Shown here piece after piece: positions 13,551 to 23,483 of a stretch of 64,000 bases of DNA. The first letter of the stretch is position 1. Every line of letters starts with the position of its first letter. The notes beneath the pieces were generated by a model. The model saw nothing but the letters and a program-made list of their open reading frames with translations, had not been told where the DNA came from and did not search any database. A program made the position numbers and the translations under genes. Location of the stretch: the NCBI RefSeq assembly GCF_964355755.1, contig NC_092671.1, positions 26,474,070 through 26,538,069 on the forward strand, read 5' to 3'. Origin of the DNA: Antedon mediterranea (taxonomy: Eukaryota > Echinodermata > Crinoidea > Comatulida > Antedonidae).

Positions 13551-15330
13551 AAACAAATGCCCAGAGGCCTTTATTTATTTCCTCAAAAAATGTACCCCAC
13601 ACACCATGCACACATTTATATTTGTAATTTAGTAGAATTCAGTAATTTACATGATCTACAATGTACCAAGTATTTTGATACAATTTTAACTGTATTTTAT
13701 TACTTCTCGATTTTAATTTAATGTTGTATTTTTTTTCATATCTAGGGGAGGTATTATTATTTTCTAAGAAATATAGATTTTAAACATAATGGGACACTTG
13801 TTGGTCCATCAACCTCGTGGCCTTGTACAGTTACGTTACAGTTTGAATAGTAAAACTATTCTGTCACTGATGTCTGTAGGCTAGTGTTATTAACTATTAA
13901 TTAGCAGGGTATGATTGCATCAATTATGCCATTATTCAAGTAGGAGAATTAACATTCAACTACAAGTATTTGTTGTTGCCATTAAGGTCATTCTCCTTTA
14001 CACTGTTAATTTTGTCAAATAAAGTAACATACAAGTATATGCCTACTGCTGAATACAAATATTTTACAATAACATCTCATTTAGAGCAATGTTGTTGTGT
14101 AAATTGAGGTTTTACTTTGAAAGCTTGAAAAAATACACCAATAGAAATTACTTTTCTAATGTTACATAAGCAGTGTTTACTGTACACGCACAAGAGTTAA
14201 CTCAGCTATATACACGCTTAAAGCAATTCATACTTAAACAGTGCTATGTTGTTAAATAATCTTCCGTTCTGTGAAATGGAACAAGTTTGAATGTAACTTC
14301 GAGTTACATCCTCGGTAAGTACGCAAGACATAATCAATTATCTTAACCTCCTTTTCATTAATCCTGATATAATATATAGTTTCTCAGATAAAGATCTGCT
14401 GAAACTATAACTCGGATATAATCGAAATGTAACAACATAATAATTGCTTCCCATCGGATGATTAACCTGTGAATGTTTTTTTTGTGCATGTCAAGCTAAT
14501 TCGCAATACAACTCTGATAGTCCGCAATATAACTCTGATACTGTATGATAAAAAACAGCAAGTTAACATGGCTTAGGAGGAATAACATATAATGTATGTA
14601 TAGCTCAGTAATGACATACACAAATACATAAAACAGGAGGCTTGCCAACTTGAACATTGTTACTACTCTACCTTATTTCTCTTTAATTATGTATTTTGTA
14701 CTGCATTTATATATTATTATGAAGGAAATAAATATTATTGTGAAATTGTAAGGTCTCACAGTTCAGTCAACAATATCTCGTGTTTTTTACTTCACATTAG
14801 CAAAGTCTGAACAGGACCTTCGTATAAACTTGAGTAACCTCATCCGATTAACAGAGTCAGTAAAAGACTTTTAAATTGTAGCTTACCAGGTATAAATCCT
14901 CGTTAATTAATATATTTTGATAAACAAACTTTGTCTGTTTATTTCACATAATTGAATCTTGAGGTACAGATAGATTGTACTACACTGTATGTATACATAA
15001 CGATGAACTGCGTGAGACTATATATATCTCTTGATTTGGTCTAATGGTATTGTCTATGGTCGTTCCAAGGGAAAACAACGTAACTACAAAATGTTACTTT
15101 TCGAGAAAAATTGAATTAAAGTTTGAGTGTTTGGATTTCAGCAAAAATTTATCATAATGATGTAAAATTTTGCATGAACAATATAAATAATTATGAATAA
15201 ATACAAAATTGTAAATAATTTTTAACATACGTTGTTTTGCTATAAATAGGTCCATGATTGAAGCATGCCTGAACTTTTCGTAAATGTAGTTAATTCTTAG
15301 AATAAATATAAATACAGTAAATTAGTATTA

Positions 15331-15965
15331 GGCTAGTCAATCTAGCTAAAAAAACAGCCTAAAGTCAAACAAATTGCAAACAGAGATTTTTCTTTTTTAA
15401 ATGGTCGCATATAATGAGGAGATCAAAATTTGAGCATCACACCTGTCACTCATCCTGATGATATGCAAATTAGCTTAAATATGCAACTTAGGGTGAAATT
15501 ACATGGTTATCATATCTCAAAAACTACTAGTCCGAGAGAGTTGATTTTTTCACTTATACTGTATATTCAAAATGTATATGTTTATATTTGCTCTAATGAA
15601 ACATTTTACAAAAAAATGACCGGAAGTACAACATTTGACCCGCGACCTCATTTTTCAATGTTTTCATACATAATGTGACTAAAGTGTCTGTAGAGACTTT
15701 ATTTTGCCTCAAATGACCCCGATATAGGGTCCTAATAGCCAGCATAGCACCACTTTATAATTCCCAAAATCACACCTTTGTCACACACCTCGAAAGTATG
15801 CAAATTAGTAGTACAAGTTAAATAAAATATGCAAATAAGGAAGAAAAATTACAGTTGTCCTACATCTCGAAAACTACTAATGCTAGAGAGTTGATTTTTT
15901 CACAGCTGTATTCAGAATATACATATTTCTATTTGTTCCAATGAAACATTTTACAATATAACTAG
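15331..15965 (+). repeat. Dispersed repeat, left arm with partial tandem copy
   Basis: 15331-15600 matches 17446-17690 in inverted orientation, sharing GGCTAGTCAATCTAGC, AAATTGCAAACAGAGATTTT and TTTGAGCATCACACC. A diverged second copy of its inner part follows at 15775-15960, with ACTACTAATGCTAGAGAGTTGATTTTTTCAC-type sequence. A third member lies at 40640-40880. It is non-coding and its class is unknown. Confidence 0.7.
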
Positions 15966-17327
15966 ATTTAATTCGTCACTATGACGAATTATAGGTTATA
16001 TGCATTGATTTAAATAAAGATAATTGATTTTTAAAAGATATATTGATTGATTGATTTTCTCAGAATCTTTAATTATTTATAATATATGATAGGACGTGAC
16101 CTTGCCTTGCTAACCCGACCACCATAGCTGGTATCACAATCCGATCAAAGATCCATATGCGTATAATGTCATAAACCACATTTGTTGTTACATAATAATA
16201 AAGACATAAGTTAATTTTTATCTAGATTTCATTATAAATCATGTGTATAATCTATACACTAAGAAATAAATTTGAACAAACAATACGGATAATAAAAAAA
16301 AAAATCTTATTTCGTTTCCCAAGGTGAGACTCGATCTCGGTACCTTGAATGCCATAGACACGAGCACAGACCATCGAGCCATACACCACTGACTAAAAGT
16401 TGTAGAAAAATTCCTCCGTGTATTTACTATGCAGTAACCAGTTTGGTGCAAATAGATTATTACATACCGCAATGAATTATAATTTTTTACTATGATGACA
16501 TCTTTAAAATGTAAACAAATGATGCACTGTCAAACTATATACTTTTAACTTTAATATATGAACTTTGGAAGGAAGAAAGTTAATGTTAAGTTTGTTATTT
16601 TGGCCTAAGAAAATGTCATAATTTGTTTGATTGTCGAAATTATTTTTTTTAAATTTAATATGCAATTAATGATGACTTAATCAACTTTTGTTCTCTTAAT
16701 TTGATAATAAATCATACATATGATACATATACTTCAAGAAAATGAAATAAAAAATAGGTGTTCCCCTGCATTCTGACGATATATATTAATTTTAAAATTT
16801 AGCATATTTTCACCATTTTGTTAACTTACACGTGCGTAGCCTGTCACATTTGACCTGCTCGTATAACGCTGTTTCGCGTTGAAAAGTGAATAAAATATGA
16901 TAATATTATTAAAGAAAGGTTATACAACAGTAATCGGACAAAAACAGTGCGCATTAACGTTTGACGCGCAGTGCACGTGCAAAAATCTGCGCACTCATGG
17001 CAATTTTTTAAACGCTTAAAATTGCCTGAAACGTACTCTAATTTCATCGAAAATAAATTCTGACAATTTTCAACATTTTAAGCGCGCGTACGCATGCGTT
17101 ATATGCGCTACGCACGTAATTGTATTGCCATATGATGAAATATGACCTGAAATTTATGAGTACCAAATTTTGTTTAATTGTGATTCATGCTTGTGAAGAT
17201 ATGATTACAAACGTGATTTCGTTAAATCACGCGTAGACCGCGTAATTTTTGATTGCGCATCGTGAAAACATAACCACTTCGATTCCTGGCCATAAGGAAT
17301 ATACTCTGAAAAATTGACTTAGATAGA
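15962..17327 (-). mobile_element. Helitron-like element (non-autonomous)
   Basis: Read on the minus strand, the 3' end is a perfect 9-bp hairpin (AATTCGTCA-TAG-TGACGAATT), then AAAT, then CTAG followed by a host T. This is the canonical Helitron terminus. The proposed 5' end is TCTATCTAAGTC at 17327, preceded by a host A. The 5' end is less certain than the 3' end. No Rep/helicase frame exists. The inside includes a tRNA-like A/B box pair at 16325-16382. Confidence 0.5.
16310..16385 (-). mobile_element. tRNA-like A/B box pair inside the Helitron-like element
   Basis: On the minus strand ATGGCTCGATGGTC (16369-16382) and GATCGAGTCTCA (16325-16336) resemble the A and B boxes of a tRNA-derived promoter at the right spacing. 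A degenerate SINE head or a captured tRNA is most likely. A functional tRNA is unlikely because the ends do not pair. Confidence 0.35.
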
Positions 17328-17445
17328 TGAAACTGATGCCAAGATAATTCACGGACAAATAGTGCTAAGGAAAGAATAAATAAATAAATAAAGAAATAAA
17401 TAAAGATTTTGACAGAATCAAGAGGTTATATGCATATCATGCATA

Positions 17446-17690
17446 TAACCTAAATATGTACATTCTGAACAAGTTTTCGAAAAAATCAACTCTCTCGGAC
17501 TAGTAGTTTTTGAGATATGATAACCCTGTAATTTCTGCCTAATTTGCATATTTAAGCTAATTTGCATATCACCGGGATGAGTGACAGGGGTGTGATGCTC
17601 AAATTTTGATCTCCTCATCACATGTGACGATTTAAAAAAAAAAATCTCTGTTTGCAATTTGTTTCACTAAAAATGCTAGATTGACTAGCC
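17446..17690 (-). repeat. Dispersed repeat, right (inverted) arm
   Basis: This is the reverse complement of the repeat at 15331-15600, including the GACTAGCC outer edge and the CTCTCTCGGACTAGTAG inner block. The two arms could be the long inverted termini of one element of about 2.4 kb, or two independent copies in opposite orientation. Confidence 0.65.
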
Positions 17691-18080
17691 TATATGTCTA
17701 ATAGGCCTAGAATTTGTTTAATATCTTATACGTTCGTGCTATGCAAATTGTCATGCATCAGCGGTTTCTGTCTCAAAATTATGTAGCTTTGAGAATGTGA
17801 AGTTAAAATCGTGTTAAGTGAAAATCGTATGCATTTCCGTGACAAAACAACGTATCCTGTAGATACATTGTTTTGCCTTGAAAAATCCCAGAATTATTGT
17901 TTTTTCTCTAAAAATAATGATCTCTGAAACTGTTTATAAAATTGTAATTCTCCAGATCACCTTTGGCTATATTTTGAACCATGCCCCTCAGTTCAATCAA
18001 TATTTGTACAGTATCTATTTAGTTATTTTTGGAACATTATAGAAAGTATAAAGATTATACTGTGTAGAATGAAAAAAATC

Positions 18081-18086
18081 TTTATT
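18081..18086 (-). terminator. Poly(A) signal AATAAA of the sulfotransferase gene
   Basis: AATAAA on the minus strand lies only 15 bp downstream of the stop codon at 18102-18104. If used, it gives a 3' UTR of a few tens of bases. Confidence 0.55.
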
Positions 18087-18101
18087 TTGTGATGAACAAT
18101 T

Positions 18102-19268
18102 TTAATGTGATGCTCCCATTAGCTTTCGTATTCGTTTGTCCATCACTGATGCCTCTTCGGTATGATATTCACATGTTTTGCTAGAATTGCTGCTTTGATA
18201 GCGCATACGCTTTTTACCAACAACCGTTCCATTGACGCAATTACGACGCAACTCTGCTTTCATATTACGGAACCACAAAAGATCTTGCTGAAATGATGGT
18301 CCATAATCAGTTATACGTTTGTGCAGTCGTTTTAGAAAATAACTATACAGCATTGTATCGGCATGGTTCCAATCTCGAGCTTTTTGATGAATATCTTCCG
18401 ACATGTTGGATTTGTTGGATTCTGGTCTCTCGTTTTTGGGAAGATAAAGTAGGTCTTCTAAATTCCAGCAAAGTAATTTACTTAGTAACACTAGAGATTC
18501 ATCGTAGTACTCATTTACAAGAACTAGATTCATTTGTTTATCAAGTCTGGCTATTGTCTTATTTATAGCAATTACACTGCGGAAATCTTTCTTTGGTAAC
18601 CCAAGATCAAACATTTGACCATTGTTACTGTAGGAAGCAGATACAGCTTTAGGATATTTCTTTGGCTTTGAAAGAAAATTTTGAAATTTTGAAACACCAG
18701 TTTTTTTTTTTATGTACCTTCCTAATTTGAAAAATGAAAACGCTGATTCAAACTGTGCTGAAGGTTCTCTTAGTATGGTAATGTAAACAGGGTCTTCTTT
18801 CATGAATGTATCTAAAACTGCTCGGTTATAACGAACATGCAATGTAAATATATTGTATTTATAGTTTGCATAATCTCCCTTGGTTACATTAGGTGGTGGT
18901 AGAAATTTCCTAACTGATTTTTTGTTAAAATTTTGGTTACTAAAATGAATTGATCCCTTTTCTCCTATTTTTCTTACGAATGTGAGTGAATGTTTGAATC
19001 CGTACAACTCAATGATTCTTGCAAGAGTGGTACTACCTGTCTTGTGAGTCTTCAAGAAAACGATTGTTTGCCCTGGGTGACATTTTTGAACATCTATTTT
19101 AGGCCTAGGCCTGGTAAAAGACAAAAAAAGTATTTTTCTTTCACAAATCTCACATGGGTGGGATGAACACAACACAATGAAAATCTCTATTATATTATTG
19201 CTTACCGTTTTGAAGCGTGTGTTACGTTGTGTTGATACGGTGATGATAAATTGTAAAATACATAGCAT
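18102..19268 (-). CDS. Galactose-3-O-sulfotransferase family protein
   Basis: Enzymes of this family sit in the Golgi and move sulfate from PAPS to the 3-OH of galactose on glycolipids or glycans. From the first ATG at 19268 the frame has 388 residues, near the family's usual 400-490. The 5'-phosphosulfate-binding loop is KTHKTGSTT (about residue 75). The 3'-phosphate-binding motif ITILREPSAQFESAFSFF follows about 95 residues later. Several Asn-X-Ser/Thr sites fit a lumenal domain. A short hydrophobic N-terminus (MLCILQFIITV) could be part of a type II anchor. The frame stays open upstream to 19295 and adds more hydrophobic residues. A strong acceptor (poly-T, then CAG) at 19111 and a GTAAGC donor at 19205 outline a 95-nt intron. 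Splicing it would break the frame, so the true 5' exon is unresolved. Which paralogue this is cannot be told. Confidence 0.85.
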   Translation of the reverse strand: MLCILQFIITVSTQRNTRFKTVSNNIIEIFIVLCSSHPCEICERKILFLSFTRPRPKIDVQKCHPGQTIVFLKTHKTGSTTLARIIELYGFKHSLTFVRKIGEKGSIHFSNQNFNKKSVRKFLPPPNVTKGDYANYKYNIFTLHVRYNRAVLDTFMKEDPVYITILREPSAQFESAFSFFKLGRYIKKKTGVSKFQNFLSKPKKYPKAVSASYSNNGQMFDLGLPKKDFRSVIAINKTIARLDKQMNLVLVNEYYDESLVLLSKLLCWNLEDLLYLPKNERPESNKSNMSEDIHQKARDWNHADTMLYSYFLKRLHKRITDYGPSFQQDLLWFRNMKAELRRNCVNGTVVGKKRMRYQSSNSSKTCEYHTEEASVMDKRIRKLMGASH

Positions 19269-19623
19269 GATATGACACACACTATTAAAACAACACCAAA
19301 TATCTATATTTTAAAAATAAAATAATTGTTTTAGCACATTAATATCATTTGAGAATTTTTGATTCACAATGTTGTTGAAAATCAACTTGTGTGCGCCTTC
19401 TGTAACTGTTCTACGCGTGTCCAAAGTTGGAGCAATGCCTTTTTGAATGGCCTACCTGGCCTAGCATTCGTCAATAATTTACGATGTATAAATTGAATAA
19501 AAGTAGATATGTTATAAAACAAATAATGAATGTTTTGTTTCTGTTGAATGGAGAGAATATTTCATTTGATGCAAAATTTTTCAACGCATGAAATATTCTC
19601 ACCATCAAACTTATATGGATGTA

Positions 19624-20524
19624 CCGTATTTTCCGGAGTATAGGTCAACCCCAAGTATAAGTCGACCCCCAACTTTGGCCTAGAATATCGTTGATTTTGG
19701 TATGACCTGAATATAAGTCGACCCCCAAAATCGGCTAATAACACAACTTACTTTAAAGTTCAAAGAGGGCTAGAAATGTATGAAATGTGGTTATTTGTTT
19801 ATATTATTAAAGTGTAGGCCTAATCAATATCGGACGGACGTAATGACGACGACTTCGCCGCCGTCTTCACCAGCCTATAATAAATGACAGCGATGTAGCG
19901 TTACTTGCCATCAGCGATGTTTTTCGCGTCACTCGAATAAATTAAAACGAGTTTTCCGTTTGGAGGCTTATAAATTGTACAGGCGAGTAGTTGTAAATCG
20001 CGTTATCTGTAAATGTACACGCGCCCGACGAAGGAGAATTTATTTTATGGATAGACATGCGCAGTAATTGTAATTACGAACAAACTGCGCATGTGTATAG
20101 ATGAAAATATCGCGCAATAACAAACATGCTGCATGGACATTCCGACGTCTGTGGTGTGTGTTACGATGTTTTCGCAAGAGTGAATAAGAAGCATAAAGAA
20201 AACTATTTATTCTTAATTATCTTAAAAGCGTAATATTAACATCAAAATGAGTCATTGTGATATATTAATATTTTATTGACCAGTACTTGTTGGAGTTGTA
20301 TTATTTTGTACAATGTAGGTATTGAATTGAAAACTTCTGTGAGTGAGTGATTGATGATAGGCCACTCACTGACCTTGCTGGGCCTTGACAGCTGACGGCT
20401 TTTGAACATATTTTTTCGGCCTGATTTTTTTTCAAAAATCGCATGGTCGGAGTATAAGTCGACCCCCAGATTTTGCAATTAAAATTTTCCCACAAACTCT
20501 CGACCTATACTCCGGAAAATACGG
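19624..20524. mobile_element. TIR element with CCGTATTTTCCGGAGTATA ends
   Basis: Terminal inverted repeats CCGTATTTTCCGGAGTATAG and its complement are flanked by TA on both sides. Inside each end a second AGTATAAGTCGACCCCC unit repeats the terminal theme. Comparison with copy A of the duplication shows that this block is extra sequence. Its content includes CpG-rich tracts and no transposase. The TA target suggests a Tc1/mariner-like mover, but the TIR sequence is one I cannot assign to a family. Confidence 0.75.
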
Positions 20525-21373
20525 TAGATTAGGTTTAGATTAAGAAAAATCCTGGTACAAACCATTCCTGATAAGTAAATAGAAAGCATAGCTACATTAC
20601 CTTGAACATTGAATTCATAATGAATTACTCCAGTTTCCGTCAATGCAATATAACCTTTTATTTTAATTATTAAGTGTAATATTATTAAAAAGCTAAACTA
20701 CAAGCAGGCCAACACATTGCGAATGATATGATAAAAAAAAAACATACTTTGGCTACTAATAAGTCTGAAGTATCTGCAAATAATGATATTTGAAATTATC
20801 GTAGATGGATATCAAATTCTAAAAGAAATTATGTTTATCTTACATAAATAGTGTATACCTTTGTTCAGAGTTACAAGAAAGCCTAAACTGCCGTTAATAA
20901 AGGCTGATCATTAGGAACATAATTTCAGGACATTTAAAACACTTTCCCTGCATTTTTTGTCATTTTGTTAAACTAATTCATATATATTTCTTTAAAAACA
21001 TTAAACCAAGTCATTCCTTTTATTAAACATACGTTCTATGGTTAATTATGATAAAAAAAAGAAAAACCAATCTGGGGAAGACCTGGTATTTTCGCTGAAA
21101 AAAAGTGGTTGTAGCCTACATATCACAGAAGCAAAATGTAAATATCAATCCTTGCACACGATTCACATTTTATTAGAAGCAACTTATTTTTTATGTTTTT
21201 AACAAAATTATTGTATTATAAGAATGAATTGATTAAGTTACAGACATGGTATTTATTTCATTGTTGTATTAAGCAGGTTTTGTGCTAATCTACTTTGTAG
21301 ATTTCAATACTCTTTTGAAAAGACATCTTTTTGAGGATGCTATTGAAGTATTTGTATACTGAATGAAATAGGA

Positions 21374-21732
21374 GGTAACAGGACAATTCGGCCCTGAGAC
21401 GATTTGGCCCGGGACGATTCGGCCCTGGGACGATTCACCCTCTGTTGGCCGCTTGGCGAATGCATGAAATAAACAAGGTTTTCGAAGTAATGAATTGAAT
21501 ATAAAATTACGTTTTTTAGTAATTTATTATATATATATCAATATTGTCAATATCAATAAAATACGGATTGTTAAATACCTTTGAAAACTTGAATAAATAA
21601 ATACTAAAAAAAAAAGAATATGAATTTGGTCTAAAGTGAGACGTTTCGGCCCACAAAGTGGGATGTTTCGGCCCAAAAGTTGCCTGAATAGTCCCAAGCC
21701 GAATCGTCTCAGGGCCGAATCGTAATGGAACC
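21374..21732. mobile_element. Foldback element with CGATTCGGCCC repeats and 8-bp target duplication
   Basis: The left end holds three to four tandem GACGATTCGGCCCTGR-like units. The right end holds degenerate inverted copies (GTTTCGGCCC, then CGTCTCAGGGCCGAATCG). The ends start GGT and finish ACC. The flanks are a direct repeat AAATAGGA at 21366-21373 and 21733-21740, and the duplicate segment at 12156-12163 has that octamer once. An 8-bp duplication points to hAT- or P-like mobilisation. There is no coding capacity. Confidence 0.75.
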
Positions 21733-22298
21733 AAATAGGAAGTGACACTAGTATAAAAGCATTATGGCAGTTCTTGGTTCAGCTACAATGGCAAAGATAT
21801 ACAATTCAAAGTGATAGAGATGACCTACAACAGTTTGAACTAAAGCTATAGACTTTATCAGCAGAGAGTAAAATCAGTCAGTGCTTTTGTTTTTTTTACA
21901 TTTAAACGGTTCGATGACAGTTTGTACAGCAGTTAATTTAACTGAATAATTCTAGTGCAATTTAATAAGGATCTTCGTACATATAGATATTAAACTATTT
22001 AGAAACATTGTCTTCTACACATACATAGCACTCGAGGCTTGTTTATTATTCTAGATTTAACTTATATTTTATTTGTACAGTTTATAATTATTAATTAACT
22101 ATTTGTTCAGGTTGTGTACTGTAAGGTAGATAAGCAGGTCTGCTGAGTGCTACATTGACGCTCTTGCTTTAAATCGTTATCTCCTTAGACACCTGCCATC
22201 TTGTTTTACATTTACATTTTTAAATTGTTATTTTGGAAGACTAAATAAACAAGAAATATTTCTTACAAAAAACGCTGCTCGCTTATTGAGTAACAGTT

Positions 22299-22330
22299 TT
22301 AAAGATATATTGTCCCTCTGAAAAATATTT
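22299..22330 (+). mobile_element. Single terminus of the TTAA MITE family
   Basis: TTAA followed by AGATATATTGTCCCTCTG matches the left end of the element at 33399. No right terminus is visible. A weaker match is at 5618 (GATATATTGTCCCTGG). Confidence 0.4.
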
Positions 22331-22660
22331 TTTTATTTCAAATTTGTTTTTGAATGTGTCATTTTATTGTCACATAATAGTTATTTTACCTGAAAAAAAT
22401 GTTATTACCAAATACTTCAATTGTCTGTCAGACAATGTGGTTTTTTAGTTATAATTAAACTTTCTTTTCTCTTTCTATAATGTGAATTTTGTTACAGAAG
22501 TGAATAACTTTGATATGAAACAGACTCAATTTAGTTTATTTTATTGCTAAGGTCAAGTCTGGGGGTCACTTCATCACTTAGATACTTCAAGTGTGAAGTA
22601 TCATATTACAAACAAAAACTTTCGTGGACTGTTTTGATAATAATTCAATGATCTGACAGT

Positions 22661-23483
22661 GGCCCTGTTTCTGCTGCCAACTAAATACCGTATATTATAC
22701 GGTATTTTTTTAATACCGTATATATACGGTATATTTTTGGCAGCAGAAACTGCGCTCATAAAAAATATACCGTATTTTGTATACCGTATTTTCCCCACAA
22801 AATTTGTGGATAAAATACGGTATTTACAAATTTATACCGTATTTTTTGTACCCGTTTCTGCTGCCAATAAAAAATACCGTATTTTTTTTTTACATGACAA
22901 AAGGTCACCATTCGTGTTTTTATTTTCTGTCGCTGTTAGCTGCTTTACACACATGTATAGATATATTCGGCGAAAATGTGGAGCGAATACATCACAGTTT
23001 TACTAAATAAATGTGTGTGGGGAAGCTAAAATGTCTGATCAACTAAAAGGTAATAAAAGGGACAACCACATTTATAAAGACATTTCTAAAGAAATAAAGC
23101 AGGAGTATGGAATAAACTTGTCTCCAAAGCAAGTAAACTCAAAGCTGAAGAGCCTGCGAAAGCAGTACAACATTGCAAAATACAATAACTCGGGGAGGGA
23201 ACGAATTAATTGTTCCCATTACGATGTTTTCTGTGCTCTCACAACATCTCTATCACTAGGGCTAGGCTGTTGAAAGTGAGACGTAAAACTTCCTTTATTG
23301 CGACTTTTAATTATCGATCAAATAAATGAATGGCAATTTGGGTAAAAAAGATGAAATTTAACACGACCACCCAAGAAGTATTGTTAGCAGAAACGGGGTA
23401 CTAAAAAATACGGTATAAAAAATACCGTATTTTATACCGTATTTTTATACCGTATTTTGAGCAGTTGCAGCAGAAACAGGCCC
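22661..23483. mobile_element. Harbinger-like element with a Myb/SANT gene only
   Basis: Inverted ends GGCCCTGTTTCTGCTGCC and GCAGCAGAAACAGGCCC have AGT on both sides (22658-22660 and 23484-23486), a 3-bp target duplication as in PIF/Harbinger. Inside are many TACCGTATTTT/AAAATACGGTA words, most of them in inverted pairs. Partial extra termini (GGCAGCAGAAAC at 22739, CGTTTCTGCTGCC at 22848) suggest nested or rearranged copies. The cargo is the Myb/SANT-like frame at 23031. No DDE transposase is present. Confidence 0.65.
23031..23273 (+). CDS. Myb/SANT-like DNA-binding domain fragment (transposon-borne)
   Basis: The 80-residue frame contains IYKDISKEIKQEYGINLSPK, then KLKSLRKQYNIAKYNNSG and an ...RINCSHYDVF ending. 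This is the pattern of the trihelix or Myb/SANT-like domain, with its second and third helices, a basic linker and a cysteine-tyrosine box. Harbinger transposons encode such a protein beside the transposase, where it helps DNA binding and nuclear import. The expected first helix with its tryptophan is missing, so the frame is truncated or split by an intron. The ATG at 23031 is chosen because the frame upstream of it lacks domain sequence. It sits centrally in the element at 22661-23483. Confidence 0.6.
   Translation: MSDQLKGNKRDNHIYKDISKEIKQEYGINLSPKQVNSKLKSLRKQYNIAKYNNSGRERINCSHYDVFCALTTSLSLGLGC

Larger units (their letters stand above)
19363..21829 (+). repeat. Duplicated segment, copy B (two insertions)
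   Basis: This is collinear with 10941-12260 but interrupted by a 901-bp element (19624-20524) and a 359-bp element (21374-21732). The matching segments resume on the other side of each insertion. The left edge lies about 95 bp upstream of the sulfotransferase ATG. Confidence 0.8.

Noticed and set aside
18293-18568. 91-residue plus-strand frame
   Set aside because: It is antisense to the sulfotransferase coding sequence.
22659-23006. 115-residue Tyr/Phe-rich frame
   Set aside because: It reads through the TACCGTATTTT palindromes of the Harbinger-like element and has no domain.
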